Assembly (NCBI GenBank): GCA_964550985.1
Contig: CAZKBM010000005.1
Span: forward strand, 1 to 64,000
Direction of reading: 5' to 3'
Source of the DNA: JAAYCI01 sp964550985
Lineage (GTDB): Bacteria; Bacillota; Clostridia; Oscillospirales; Ruminococcaceae
DNA: 64,000 nt
Part shown: piece after piece, positions 1 to 9,272 of the stretch
Position numbering within the stretch: position 1 is the stretch's first letter
Layout of the letters: each line of letters starts with the position of its first letter
Translations under genes and position numbers: made by a program
Notes under the pieces: generated by a model
Told to the model about the DNA's origin: nothing
What the model saw: the letters and a program-made list of their open reading frames with translations, nothing else
Database searches by the model: none

Positions 1-52
1 CATAACAGTTTCTAGCAAAAGCTTGCTGCGCAACCTTTTGAGAAACTGTAAT
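1..52 (+). repeat. Family A dispersed repeat, partial copy
   Basis: This holds the right-hand part of the multi-hairpin repeat seen complete at 46361-46525. ACAGTTTCT pairs with AGAAACTGT around a core containing GCTTGCTGCGCAACC. The first bases (CATAACAGTTTCT) match the middle of the complete copies, so the rest of the element probably lies upstream of the window. Confidence 0.7.
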
Positions 53-105
53 AGAGGCCATCCTCCCGTGCAGCAGATGTTGCCCGTAGGCGCGGCCTCT
101 TTTTG
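53..105 (+). terminator. Rho-independent terminator-like hairpin
   Basis: AGAGGCC at 53-59 pairs with GGCCTCT at 94-100 and is followed directly by a T run. It would end a plus-strand transcript that starts outside the window. The loop is long (about 34 nt), so it may have further internal structure. Confidence 0.6.
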
Positions 106-198
106 TTTGGCGAAAAAGCCAGCGTTTCCCGCCCATCCACCTAAGGGAGACCTGCAGAAACAAAAAAATTACACCGAACCGTAAAAAGGAGGCCGGCC

Positions 199-1479
199 TT
201 GCATCAGCAAAAACACAGGGCCCAACTGCAGCCCTTGTTTTATCCCTTATGTGTCCTACCAGTGGCCTTGGGCATTTTCCTTCTCCTTTTCCCCCTACCT
301 TTGGCCGCCGCCCAAAATACCCAAAGCTATACCCTGCCGGAGTTATCGCTCACCATTCAGCTGGACACAAGCTTTAACGTCCTTACACGGGGCGGCGCTT
401 ACTACCATTTTACCCCCAGTGGCTACGAGGCCCAGGCCTATGCCGAGGCCGCCGGTAAAATGCGTATGGAAAACGGTTACCTCTACGCCGCTGCCGAAAA
501 TTTTGAAATCGATATTTTTCTAGAGGTGCAGCCCCCTCCTTATTCCAAAACCGGCAATGCCTTACTGGGCGGGCAGGCCAGTTTGCTGGCGGACTATCAG
601 GCTGGGCGCCTTACGCCCAGCGAGGCCGAAAATTATTTTATGGAGAAATTTTCCTATTTGGGCCAAATTGGCAGAACGGCCACGGCCTCCTCTTTCTATA
701 ACGATACTATTATGTATGTTTTAATCGATTGCGTCCATGAATCCTACTTTCAGCAGCATTATTTCACCTATTATGGCGGCCAATTGTTTCATTTTAGCGT
801 GTTTTATAAGGGCGATACCCCCGCGCAAACCGTTTGGCAACAAAACCTGGTGCAAAAAGCCATGCAAAGCATCCGTTTTATTAGCCCCGCCCCCAGCCTG
901 CGGGGCCTTTTAAACAGTACGGGTGCCAGTGTATTTGCGGGGCTCAACCTTTGTTTTTGCGGGTTTGCCCTCTACGCCTGGCTGCGGTTTTGGCGCAGAG
1001 CAAAACTCCCTTTAGGCCCGCCGCTGCCCGGTGCTTCCAAACGCCCAAAATACGTCACCCTCTTTCAAATCTCCCTTATCCTCAGCGCGCTTCTCGGTTT
1101 GCAACAGGTCTTTGCCTCCTCTATTTACCTGCTTATTTACCATTTACTATTTACCGCGCTTCTGCTGGCGCTATTTTGGCTGGCCGCTACGGCAAGCCCC
1201 AAATTTTACCACCTGCTTTTTGCCAGCTACCTGCTAAACGGGGCCGTCTCTATAGTACTGCTGCTTATATACCCCGTCTACCTCACCCCGCCCTGGCCCG
1301 CCCTTATCCTACACACTTTTTGGGCGGTCTACTTCACCTATTCAAAAAACGCGCACGCCTTTTTTGGGGTATACGGCTGGGTGCGGCCCGCTCCCAATCC
1401 TCCAAGCGCCGCCATGCGTACTCTCTTGCAAAGTGCCTATCTGCAAAGGCTACTGGGCCAAAAAAAGGATAAAAAGTAA
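199..1479 (+). CDS. Membrane protein with extracytoplasmic domain and DUF2569-like C-terminus
   Basis: The 426-residue protein starts at TTG, six bases after a good AAGGAGG site. Residues about 15-38 form a signal peptide or first membrane helix. Residues 40-235 look like a soluble domain outside the membrane with many Tyr and aromatic residues. About five hydrophobic helices follow (about 240-262 and 285-390). The last helix ends in a W-x2-YF-x2-SK-x4-F pattern that resembles the end of DUF2569 membrane domains. I do not recognise the soluble domain and assign no function. The gene stands alone and converges with the rubrerythrin gene. Confidence 0.75.
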   Translation: MHQQKHRAQLQPLFYPLCVLPVALGIFLLLFPLPLAAAQNTQSYTLPELSLTIQLDTSFNVLTRGGAYYHFTPSGYEAQAYAEAAGKMRMENGYLYAAAENFEIDIFLEVQPPPYSKTGNALLGGQASLLADYQAGRLTPSEAENYFMEKFSYLGQIGRTATASSFYNDTIMYVLIDCVHESYFQQHYFTYYGGQLFHFSVFYKGDTPAQTVWQQNLVQKAMQSIRFISPAPSLRGLLNSTGASVFAGLNLCFCGFALYAWLRFWRRAKLPLGPPLPGASKRPKYVTLFQISLILSALLGLQQVFASSIYLLIYHLLFTALLLALFWLAATASPKFYHLLFASYLLNGAVSIVLLLIYPVYLTPPWPALILHTFWAVYFTYSKNAHAFFGVYGWVRPAPNPPSAAMRTLLQSAYLQRLLGQKKDKK

Positions 1480-1531
1480 ACCTGCCTTTTATCCAAAAAG
1501 CATAAGTGAAACAAAAACAAGTAAAAACCCA

Positions 1532-2059
1532 CTAGGCGTCGATACGCCCAAATGTACCGCTTTGCCCACACACCGGGCAGGCTTCTATGTTATCTTGCGC
1601 CACATACCCGCAGCTGCTGCAGCGGTATTGCCCTGCAAATTGGCTGGGCCGTGGCTCCGCCTGGTTTTTTTCGGCCAGCATCTCCAAAAATATGGCCTCG
1701 TGGTTTTTTTCAATTGCCGCAATGTTTTCAAACATAATGGCAAGCAGTTCAAAGCCCTCTTCACGGGCGGTTTGGGCAAATTGGGGGTACATCTCCCCCC
1801 ACTCGTCATGCTCACGCTTGGCGGCATCCTCCATGTTGCTCAGGGTGTCCGCAAGGCCCCCATGCAGCACCTTGTACCAAACTTTGGCATGTTCCCGCTC
1901 GTTATCCGCCATGGCCTCAAACAGTTCTGCCACCTTGTCATCGCCCTCATTTTTGGCTTGCTTTGCAAAATAGGTATAGCGGTTCCGGGCCTGAGACTCG
2001 CAGGAAAAAGCCTCCAGCACATTTTTTTCCGACTGTGTTCCCTTGATATCCAAATTCAT
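1532..2059 (-). CDS. rbr: Rubrerythrin
   Basis: Rubrerythrin is a cytoplasmic diiron peroxidase that reduces hydrogen peroxide in anaerobes, with electrons delivered through its rubredoxin-like centre. The 175-residue protein has the usual ferritin-like four-helix part (about 1-135) with Glu-rich ligand motifs, including E-S-Q-A near residue 21 and N-E-R-E-H near 53-57. A C-terminal Cys4 iron site follows, with Cys147/Cys150 and Cys161/Cys164. The order is that of classical rubrerythrin, not reverse rubrerythrin. Start ATG follows AAGGAGG with close spacing. The gene appears monocistronic, about 45 bases downstream of the hybrid kinase gene on the same strand, so read-through from that pair is possible. 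Confidence 0.95.
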   Translation of the reverse strand: MNLDIKGTQSEKNVLEAFSCESQARNRYTYFAKQAKNEGDDKVAELFEAMADNEREHAKVWYKVLHGGLADTLSNMEDAAKREHDEWGEMYPQFAQTAREEGFELLAIMFENIAAIEKNHEAIFLEMLAEKNQAEPRPSQFAGQYRCSSCGYVAQDNIEACPVCGQSGTFGRIDA

Positions 2060-2104
2060 TTTTATCCTCCTTATGGGCCTGCGGTGGTTTACAAATAGAG
2101 GTTC

Positions 2105-5100
2105 TTACTGTGCAGCTTGATTCAGCAGGGCTATGATGGCGTCTTTGTCAAAATCATCGGCCAATTCGGTTAGCCTTTGGGCCAGGTGTGGGCAGCTACC
2201 TTTGGCCAACTGCGCTATTTGCAAAACCGCGTCAAAATCTCCTTGCAATACGGCTTGCAGCACCTCCTGGCGGGCCCCCTCCTCCAGGCGTTCATCACTC
2301 GGCATATCCTTTGGCAAAGGGGCGGCGTCCTCGGTTTCCTCGCCAAAAATATACTCTGCGCCGGTCAATTTTTCTATTGCGTGCGCCAGCGTTTCCACCA
2401 CCAGGGGTTTTGTTAAAAACAGGTCGGCCCCGGTACACAAGGCGTCCTCTTTATCCTGCTGCATGGCGTTGGCCGTCAATACCAAAATGGGGGTATGCCC
2501 CTCACCCTCCTCGCTTCGTATCCGCCTAATCAATTCCAGGCCTTCTAGTCCCTCGTCCGAAAGATCTGTGGTTAAAAGCTGGGGCGCGTGTTGCCGCCAC
2601 AACTCTAAGGCGGTTTGGTTATCCTGTGCGCAAAGTACCTTAAACCCAAGTTTTTGCAGTATTTTTTGCAGCAGGGCGCGGTTGTCCTCGGTGGCCTCCG
2701 CCACCAGCACGGTTTTGGGTTCTCTCAGCCCCTTTATATTGCCATAGATTCCCGTATCCAGCGCCTGTTTTAGGCCCTCCCGGCTCTTTTCCAGTTCCAG
2801 CGTCAGGCGGAAGGTCGTCCCCCGCCCAAGGCAGGATTCCAAAAGCACCAAATCACCCTTCATCATCCGGGCAAAATTGCGGCTGATGGCCATGCCCAGC
2901 CCGGTTCCCCCGCCCGCCTGCAAGCCAGACTGCGTCTGCTCAAAGGCGGCAAAAACCTTGCCCCGTTCCTCCACGGCAATGCCGCTGCCGTTGTCGATCA
3001 CGTCCAGGCGCAGGTATATCCGCCCTTCCTTTTTTTCCTCACTCTCCAGCTTTAGTACAATTTCCCCCTGCTGGGTAAACTTCATGGCGTTACTCACCAG
3101 GTTTATCAAAATTTGGCGTATCTTCCCCATATCCCCCAGCAAATTGTAAGGTAACGCCGGAATCTGAACGGTGAATAACAGGTTTTTCGCCTCCATCTGG
3201 GGGCGGAATATACTTTTTACGTCCTGTAAAAGAGCGGCCAAATCGAAGGGTTCAGGGTTTAGCTGTATCTTGCCCGCCTCTATTTTGGAAAGCTCCAGTA
3301 TATCGTTGATAAGCCCCAGCAAATGCCCGCCGCTGCGCTTAATCGTCTCCACATGGCTGCGGTCTTCCGCCCGCAGGTCGCGGCTCATCTCTAAAAGCTG
3401 GGAATAACCCAAAATGGCGTTCATCGGGGTACGTATTTCATGGCTCATGTTCGCAAGAAAGGTGCTTTTGGCCATGTTGGCGCTATCGGCGGCCTTTTTT
3501 AGTTCCACCACTTCTGTCTCGTCAAACAGTATCTCCAGCATACTTACAATTTCACCGTTTTCGTCCAGCAAAGGGTTACGGTACACACGCCAGTAGCTGC
3601 GCTTTCCATCTTGTTCCAACGTCAGTTCCCGTATGGTCAGTTTCTGTGTTTTTGAGTTATAGGGGCAGGAAAGGCAGGGTTCGTCCTCTTCGAACCAGTG
3701 GTAGCAGCAGTTCTTCTCGGCAGGGCTGAATACGGCGCTGGCCTGGTTTGAAAATACCACACGGTAATCCTGCCCTATAATGCGGATGGGTACGGGGATG
3801 GACTGGAAATAACTCAAAATTACATGGAAGGCATTGTTGGCGGTTTTTACCAGGTTGCCGTATTGGCCTTTTGCATTCAGCGCATTAATCATCGCGTGCA
3901 GGTTCCCCTTAGCAAAAGCGGTGGTGGCTTTTTGCATATGACCAATAATTTCCTCAATGTTTTCCACCGTCTCGCGGAATGCCTGCTTCATATCCAGCTG
4001 GTCATCGTAAATGTTTTGCAGGTAAGGGGCCGAGGGCCGCTGCCCAATCTCTAAAATAGCGTGGTCAAAATCCCCCTTGGAAAGCCTGTCCAGCGCCTCT
4101 TTTTTCACAAGGGAGAGGTGCTCAAAATAGGCGAAGATTTGCTCTTGCTCCTGTATTTTTTCCATCACGTCCGTCTGGTTCAAGAAAACCTGTAAGAAAA
4201 CCTGTTTTGTATTACCCCCGTACGAGGCCTCTAGCTGCACGGTGGTCAGGCTGAGGTGGCGCTGCTTCCAAAATAGCTTTTCGCTTACATTTTTGCCCTT
4301 TGCCTTACAGGCATCTATGCCGCGTACCACGGCCTGGCGGCTTTGCTCGTTCACCTGCTGCAGCCGGCTTAGGGGCAGGCCCTGCCTTGCCACATCGGGC
4401 TCTACCTCTAAAAGGCTTCTTATGGCTTCGTTCATATAAATCAGGCGGTAATCCTCATCCAGCACAGCCACGCCCAGGGGCAGGTTGTTTAGAATATAGG
4501 CAATGCTATCCAGCATCTGGTTGAGTGAGGCTTTGATTGCGTGCTGGGTGTATTCGTCCCGCCCGCTATCGAAGCGGGTGAAAAGCTCCCCAATGGCAAT
4601 TTTTTCGGCCAGATTCTTAATTTCCTCCAGCAATTGCTGGTTATCGTTCACAAGTTCAATTAAGCTGTCTGCCGCACGCGTAATTTCGTTGTTTCCCTTC
4701 AGCTTTTCGTAAGGGCGCCCGCCACGGATATCCGCAACCAAGGCGTCTAAATTGCGAATGGGGCGGCTGATGCGCAAAGCCATCAAGGCCACCAGCGCCA
4801 GTATCACCACCGTGAACAGCAAAAATATTACCAGGCCAAAGTTTAAATAGTCCCGCATAAAAACGCTGTTGATGGTGTTGCCCGAGACAAACTGGGTGAG
4901 ATACCATCCGGTGTCCCCTATGGGGCTCAGGTATTTTTCCCCGCTTTGCTCTCCATCCGCCGCTTTTTGCCTGCCCTGTAAAGCGGTACTGGGGTAATCC
5001 GCCGGGAAAGTTTCGGTTGTAAGGGTTCCGCCTTCCCCCAAAAAAACTTTGGTATAGCCCGTTATGGCAAGGCTTTCATCCAGGCTTGGCACCAAAACGG

Positions 5101-5722
5101 CGCAGTTTGTACTCATATTATTCAGGCTGGCCTTCTCCTGCATCTGCTGCAAAAGCACCTCCATGTCTATACTGGTGCCCACAAGGCCCACCAGTTTACC
5201 CCCTTGCATCACCGGGCTTACCACATTATACATGGCTAGCCCGTTTTCCATCGTATAATGGGTGTAGAGGGTATCGGCCATGATGTTGTCAAGTATTTCC
5301 AGGTTTTCCCGGTCTTTGGCCGAAAGCCCTATCGCCTTTGCGCCGGCCTCCCCGCCCGTAATCTGGTATTCATAAGCCACATTAAACACCCACAGGCTGG
5401 TGTTTTCCCGGTACACACGGTTCATGCTTTCCACAATCAGGGGGAAGTTGTGGTCTCTGTTAAAAGCCTCGGGGGTTTTGCAGTTCACAAGCATATCCAC
5501 AAGGTTTGCGTTCTGGGCCAAACCCTCGGTAATGCTGCGGTACTCCCCCAGCCGCATATCCACATCCTCCGCCACCAGTTCGCTTTCCATTTGGTCCAGC
5601 TTGTTCACCGTATTGCGGAAAAAGGCGTGCATCAAAAGGGCAAATAGCGTAAACATAAGCACCAAGGCGGCAAAAAATATAAATACCGTGTTGGCAACAA
5701 ATTTGGTTCGTACAGATTTCAT
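2105..5722 (-). CDS. Membrane-bound hybrid sensor histidine kinase
   Basis: This 1205-residue hybrid kinase has, in order: a first membrane helix (about 10-32), a Cache-like sensor domain outside the membrane, a second helix (about 293-315), a HAMP region, a PAS domain (from about 405), a second PAS (about 635-740), HisKA with the S-H-E-I-R-T-P box and phospho-His761, HATPase_c with an N-box, and a receiver with phospho-Asp1053 and a conserved K-P. The final about 70 residues are helical and Hpt-like but show no clear His. The second PAS carries a Cys cluster (C-C-Y-H-W and C-L-S-C-P), a possible metal or redox site. ATG at 5722 is preferred over GTG at 5728 because GAGGAG lies five bases ahead of it. 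The gene follows the HD-GYP gene by nine bases, so the two probably form a signalling pair. Confidence 0.93.
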   Translation of the reverse strand: MKSVRTKFVANTVFIFFAALVLMFTLFALLMHAFFRNTVNKLDQMESELVAEDVDMRLGEYRSITEGLAQNANLVDMLVNCKTPEAFNRDHNFPLIVESMNRVYRENTSLWVFNVAYEYQITGGEAGAKAIGLSAKDRENLEILDNIMADTLYTHYTMENGLAMYNVVSPVMQGGKLVGLVGTSIDMEVLLQQMQEKASLNNMSTNCAVLVPSLDESLAITGYTKVFLGEGGTLTTETFPADYPSTALQGRQKAADGEQSGEKYLSPIGDTGWYLTQFVSGNTINSVFMRDYLNFGLVIFLLFTVVILALVALMALRISRPIRNLDALVADIRGGRPYEKLKGNNEITRAADSLIELVNDNQQLLEEIKNLAEKIAIGELFTRFDSGRDEYTQHAIKASLNQMLDSIAYILNNLPLGVAVLDEDYRLIYMNEAIRSLLEVEPDVARQGLPLSRLQQVNEQSRQAVVRGIDACKAKGKNVSEKLFWKQRHLSLTTVQLEASYGGNTKQVFLQVFLNQTDVMEKIQEQEQIFAYFEHLSLVKKEALDRLSKGDFDHAILEIGQRPSAPYLQNIYDDQLDMKQAFRETVENIEEIIGHMQKATTAFAKGNLHAMINALNAKGQYGNLVKTANNAFHVILSYFQSIPVPIRIIGQDYRVVFSNQASAVFSPAEKNCCYHWFEEDEPCLSCPYNSKTQKLTIRELTLEQDGKRSYWRVYRNPLLDENGEIVSMLEILFDETEVVELKKAADSANMAKSTFLANMSHEIRTPMNAILGYSQLLEMSRDLRAEDRSHVETIKRSGGHLLGLINDILELSKIEAGKIQLNPEPFDLAALLQDVKSIFRPQMEAKNLLFTVQIPALPYNLLGDMGKIRQILINLVSNAMKFTQQGEIVLKLESEEKKEGRIYLRLDVIDNGSGIAVEERGKVFAAFEQTQSGLQAGGGTGLGMAISRNFARMMKGDLVLLESCLGRGTTFRLTLELEKSREGLKQALDTGIYGNIKGLREPKTVLVAEATEDNRALLQKILQKLGFKVLCAQDNQTALELWRQHAPQLLTTDLSDEGLEGLELIRRIRSEEGEGHTPILVLTANAMQQDKEDALCTGADLFLTKPLVVETLAHAIEKLTGAEYIFGEETEDAAPLPKDMPSDERLEEGARQEVLQAVLQGDFDAVLQIAQLAKGSCPHLAQRLTELADDFDKDAIIALLNQAAQ

Positions 5723-5731
5723 GGGCACTCC

Positions 5732-6835
5732 TCAGTATTCCTGCAAGCGGGTAAAGGCCTCGTGCAATTCTTGCTCACATTGTAAAAACACAGTCACCAT
5801 CACGGGGGAAAACTGCCTGCCTTCGCCCTCTGCAATCAACTGCGCCGCCTGTTCACGGCTCATGGGTTTTTTGTAGGGCCGGGCGCTGCGCAGCGCATCA
5901 TACACATCCGCCACCGCCATAATTTGGGCGCTTAAGGGGATGGCGTCTCCGGCCAGCTTTTCGGGGTAGCCAGAGCCATCATACTTTTCATGGTGATGCA
6001 AAATGACATCATAGGCCATCTCGGCATAGGGGGTGTCAGGCATGGCCTTTTTTACGGCCAAAAACGTTTGCGCCCCCAAAACCGTGTGGGTTTTCATCAC
6101 CTCAAATTCCTCTGGCTCCAAAGGGCCGGGTTTTAACAAAATGCGGTCCTCAATGCCCACTTTGCCAATATCGTGCAAGGGGGCCACATTTTTTATGGTG
6201 GCAATAAAATCTTCGTCCACCTTTGCAAACTGGGGCAAGCGCGCCAGCCGCCTTGCAAGGCTTTCGCAAAAAAAGCCCACCCTCTCCAAGTGGGTGCCTG
6301 TGTCGGTATCGCGGCATTCTGATAATTTTGCCAGGGCCAAAATGGTGGCATTTTGGGCCAGAAGGAGGTTTTGGTTCGCTCGCTCTATTTCGTCCAGCTG
6401 GTCAGACACCTGCACCTTTAGCTTTTGGTTTAGCTGCTGTACCTCCTGTTGCAGGCGGCTAAGCTTCAAATGGGTGTAGATGCGTTCCTTTACCTCCTCA
6501 AACTCAAAAGGCTTTGTAATATAGTCCACACCCCCATTATGGAAGGCCTTTACCTTATCCCCCACCTCGCTAAGCGCGCTGATGAAGAGGAGGGGGATAT
6601 CCTCACAGCCCGCCACCGCTTTCACCCTTCGGCAGGTTTCATACCCATCCATCTCGGGCATATTGATATCCATCAGTATGATATCGGGATGGCTGTACTG
6701 TAAGCTGGCCACGGCGTCGGCCCCGCTGCGGAACACCGACACGGTAAAACCGATGCGCTGCAGCATCTCTTTTAACAATTTTAAATTTGCGGGGGTATCA
6801 TCCACCACCATAATTTTGTTAAACTGACTTTCCAT
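5732..6835 (-). CDS. HD-GYP domain response regulator (probable c-di-GMP phosphodiesterase)
   Basis: The 367-residue cytoplasmic protein has an N-terminal receiver (V-D-D near the start, phospho-Asp56 in L-M-D-I-N-M-P, conserved T-K-P), a coiled-coil linker (about 120-165) and an HD-GYP domain. The HD pair is at about 221-222 (H-D-I-G-K-V-G), and the H-H-E-K-Y-D-G-S-G-Y-P motif at about 280-291 is complete, as expected for an active family member that hydrolyses cyclic di-GMP. ATG at 6835 is chosen because GGGGAG stands six bases upstream. A longer reading from 6895 lacks such a site and adds residues outside the receiver fold. The stop codon overlaps the ribosome binding site of the kinase gene, so the two are translated as an operon. 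Confidence 0.93.
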   Translation of the reverse strand: MESQFNKIMVVDDTPANLKLLKEMLQRIGFTVSVFRSGADAVASLQYSHPDIILMDINMPEMDGYETCRRVKAVAGCEDIPLLFISALSEVGDKVKAFHNGGVDYITKPFEFEEVKERIYTHLKLSRLQQEVQQLNQKLKVQVSDQLDEIERANQNLLLAQNATILALAKLSECRDTDTGTHLERVGFFCESLARRLARLPQFAKVDEDFIATIKNVAPLHDIGKVGIEDRILLKPGPLEPEEFEVMKTHTVLGAQTFLAVKKAMPDTPYAEMAYDVILHHHEKYDGSGYPEKLAGDAIPLSAQIMAVADVYDALRSARPYKKPMSREQAAQLIAEGEGRQFSPVMVTVFLQCEQELHEAFTRLQEY

Positions 6836-7041
6836 AGCTATCTCCCCAAAACCGGCTGTGCGCCCCTGCCGGTTCAGCCGCCACAGGCGCGCCATTTTTG
6901 CTATATTTTTACAATATCACTTTATACCATAAAGAAAAGGTCATTTTTTGACGCTGTTCCCCTGCCCCAAAAGAGCCATATAAATGGCACAGCCAGTATA
7001 GCACGCTTTTGCCCCTTTGGGGAGTGTAGGGAAAAAATTTC

Positions 7042-7081
7042 ATAAAAAAGTCCAAACCGGCTTTGGACAAGCCGGTTTGGA
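7042..7081 (-). terminator. Strong intrinsic terminator after the acetyltransferase gene
   Basis: GTCCAAACCGGCTT and AAGCCGGTTTGGAC form a near-perfect stem of about 14 bp with a very short loop. On the minus strand a run of six T follows directly. Confidence 0.88.
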
Positions 7082-7119
7082 CATATCGCTAAGCTTACTA
7101 CAAACTGTACCGGTTTTTC

Positions 7120-7611
7120 TTAACCGGCCCCTTCCGCCGCCAGTTCCTCCAGCGCCCCGCCACAGAGGCGAAAGGTCGTCCAGCCCGCCATAGGCTGTGC
7201 GCCCAGGCTTTTGTAAAAGGCGATAGAAGGGGCGTTCCAATCCAGGCAGGCCCATTCAAAGCGGCCACAGCCGCGCTGTACGGCCAGTGCGGCCAACTTT
7301 GCCAAAAGCGCCTTGCCATAGCCTTTGCCGCGGTGCTGGGGCTCTACAAAAACATCCTCCAGGTGCAGACCCACGCGGCCCAAAAAGGTGGAGTAATTGT
7401 GGAAAAACAGGGCAAAGCCCACGGGTTTTCCGTCCTCAATAGCCAGAAGGGCTTCGGCCTGGGCCTTTTTGAACAGGCTATATTTCAAATCCTCCAAGGT
7501 TGCCACCACCTCATTTTCCATCTTTTCGTAAATGGCAAGTTGGGTGATGAGGTGCAAAATGGCGGGGCAATCGTCTACGGTGGCAAAACGGATGGTAAAG
7601 TTGGCTGGCAT
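7120..7611 (-). CDS. GNAT family N-acetyltransferase
   Basis: This 163-residue single-domain protein fits the GCN5-related acetyltransferase fold that moves acetyl from acetyl-CoA to an amine. The acetyl-CoA loop is seen as Q-H-R-G-K-G-Y-G-K-A, preceded by L-E-D-V-F-V and followed by a W-N-A-P-S-I-A-F-Y-K-S-L-G-A helix, as in diamine/spermidine-type acetyltransferases. ATG at 7611 is preferred to a start at 7701 because GGAAGGGAG lies upstream and the family normally begins with an I-R-x-A-x-x-x-D segment. The substrate cannot be read from the sequence. A family A repeat lies upstream and a strong terminator follows. Confidence 0.9.
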   Translation of the reverse strand: MPANFTIRFATVDDCPAILHLITQLAIYEKMENEVVATLEDLKYSLFKKAQAEALLAIEDGKPVGFALFFHNYSTFLGRVGLHLEDVFVEPQHRGKGYGKALLAKLAALAVQRGCGRFEWACLDWNAPSIAFYKSLGAQPMAGWTTFRLCGGALEELAAEGAG

Positions 7612-7695
7612 GGTGTAGCTCCCTTCCAATTTTGGTTTATTCCATAGCCTGGTATCTCCTATTTTAAAGAACATAAGGTACTTGCGGCCAGGGTA

Positions 7696-7808
7696 TAGCA
7701 TCTCCTACAGCAAATGAACAAACTGTAGGGTATAAATACGGGAATAATCAGGCGCCGCATAAGAGTTTCTTACAAAAACCTGCTGCACAGCTTTTTGGGA
7801 AACTCTAA
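7696..7808 (+). repeat. Family A dispersed repeat, shorter copy
   Basis: It begins with the TACAGCAAATGAACAAACTG block, continues through AATCAGGCGC, and ends with the hairpin AGAGTTTCT ... GGAAACTCT enclosing ACCTGCTGCACAGC. It lacks the ACAGTTTCTACTCTG connector and the final hairpin present at 46361-46525. It sits between the MocR gene stop and the acetyltransferase start, on the transcribed side of both. Confidence 0.8.
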
Positions 7809-7825
7809 TACTTTACGCAATCGCT

Positions 7826-9253
7826 TTATGGGCGGCAATTTACCTGTATTACCCGCAAAAGCGCACGGGTGGCTATGGCCACTTCCCCCTCGGGCAGGCC
7901 GCCATAACCCACCAGCAAAATATCTTTGCCGCCCTGCCAAAGGCCAAATTCGGCCCGGCCTGGCCCGCCATAGCTGCTAAGCGCGCGCAGGCCAAAACCC
8001 GCTTTGCGGGCGCTTTGGGCAAGCTGTTCCGCATTTTGCCCCGGCAGGCGCAGCAAAAAATACAGGCCGGTGTGCACGCTTAACAGCTCATAGCCGGCGG
8101 GGGGCAGTTCCTTTTCTATAATGGCCAAAACCTCGTCCCGCCTTGCACGGTAGGCCGTGCGCATTCGGCTTTGCCTGCGGGCAAAATGCCCCTCGCTTAA
8201 AAAGCGGGCCAGGGTGTGCTGTTCTGGCCGCCATATGGTGCAGGCATAGCCGCCATAGGCGCACTGCCAAGCGGCCAGCAGGGCGGGTGGCAACACCAGG
8301 TAGGCCGCCCGAATGCCCGGCGCCAGCGAGCGGGAAAAGGTGCCCGCATACACCACCCGGTCCTGCCCGTCCATCCCCTGCAGGCTGGGCAGGGGGCGGC
8401 CGCTAAAGCGGAACTCGCTGTCGTAGTCATCCTCTATAATAATGCCGCCGGTTTGGGCCGCCCAGGTAAGCAGCGCCGCCCGGCGGGGGGCGGGCATGGT
8501 GCAGCCGCTGGGGAACTGGTGGCTGGGGGTAAGGTAAGCTACCCTTGCAGGCGTATTTTGTAAAACATCGGGTCGCATTCCGTCGGTATCCACATCTGCG
8601 GCCAGGGTGGCTTTGCCCGCATTTTCAAACAGCCTGGCCATTTTTGCATAGCCGGGGTTTTCTATGGCCAGGGGGCCAGCCGGCAGCAGGGGGGCAAGCA
8701 GGCCCAAAAGCACCTCCAGCCCCGCGCCCACCACAAGCTGCCCAGCCGCACAGCGCACCCCGCGAAAACCCCGTAAATACGTTGCAAGCGCCTCCCGTAG
8801 CACGGCGTCTCCCTGGCCCTCACCCGTGGCAAACAAATCTTCCTCCCCCGCCAGTACCTCTTTAAACAGGCGGTTCCAACTTTTGCGGGGAAAAAGCGCC
8901 GTGTTGATGCCCCCGGTGAGGAAGCTATACCGCCAGGGGGAGGCCTTGGGCGGGGGGGGGAGTTTTGCCATTGGGGCTTCCCCCTTTGGCAATGGCAGAA
9001 GCTGGGGCAGGCGGCTTGCCACAAAACCGCTGCGGGGGCGGGCCTCCACATAACCTTCGGCGGCCAAAAGCTGGTAGGCCTCGTCCACCGTGTTTACCGA
9101 AATACCAAGCTGCGCCGCCGCCGTGCGTTTGCCGGGCAGTTTTTCGCCTGCACAAATCCCCCCGCTGCGCAGTTCCCGCACCAAAAATTCATATAGTTGG
9201 GTATAGAGGGGGGTTTTCCCCCCCTTATCCAAAAACAGGCCTACAAACTCCAT
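7826..9253 (-). CDS. MocR/PdxR-type GntR regulator with aminotransferase-like domain
   Basis: The 475-residue protein joins an N-terminal GntR winged helix (about 1-75; P-L-Y-T-Q-L-Y at the start, G-K-R-T-A-A-A-Q-L-G recognition segment) to a fold-type I aminotransferase domain (about 110-475), the layout of PdxR, GabR and other MocR regulators. The domain keeps P-S-H-Q-F-P-S-G and I-I-E-D-D-Y-D-S-E-F. At the usual PLP-lysine box (T-F-S-K), however, the sequence reads T-F-S-R, so Arg replaces the Lys that forms the Schiff base. ATG at 9253 follows GGAGG. It diverges from an ECF S component, its likely target. It may bind PLP non-covalently or another ligand. Confidence 0.9.
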   Translation of the reverse strand: MEFVGLFLDKGGKTPLYTQLYEFLVRELRSGGICAGEKLPGKRTAAAQLGISVNTVDEAYQLLAAEGYVEARPRSGFVASRLPQLLPLPKGEAPMAKLPPPPKASPWRYSFLTGGINTALFPRKSWNRLFKEVLAGEEDLFATGEGQGDAVLREALATYLRGFRGVRCAAGQLVVGAGLEVLLGLLAPLLPAGPLAIENPGYAKMARLFENAGKATLAADVDTDGMRPDVLQNTPARVAYLTPSHQFPSGCTMPAPRRAALLTWAAQTGGIIIEDDYDSEFRFSGRPLPSLQGMDGQDRVVYAGTFSRSLAPGIRAAYLVLPPALLAAWQCAYGGYACTIWRPEQHTLARFLSEGHFARRQSRMRTAYRARRDEVLAIIEKELPPAGYELLSVHTGLYFLLRLPGQNAEQLAQSARKAGFGLRALSSYGGPGRAEFGLWQGGKDILLVGYGGLPEGEVAIATRALLRVIQVNCRP

Positions 9254-9272
9254 GGGCCCTCCATCTGATACC

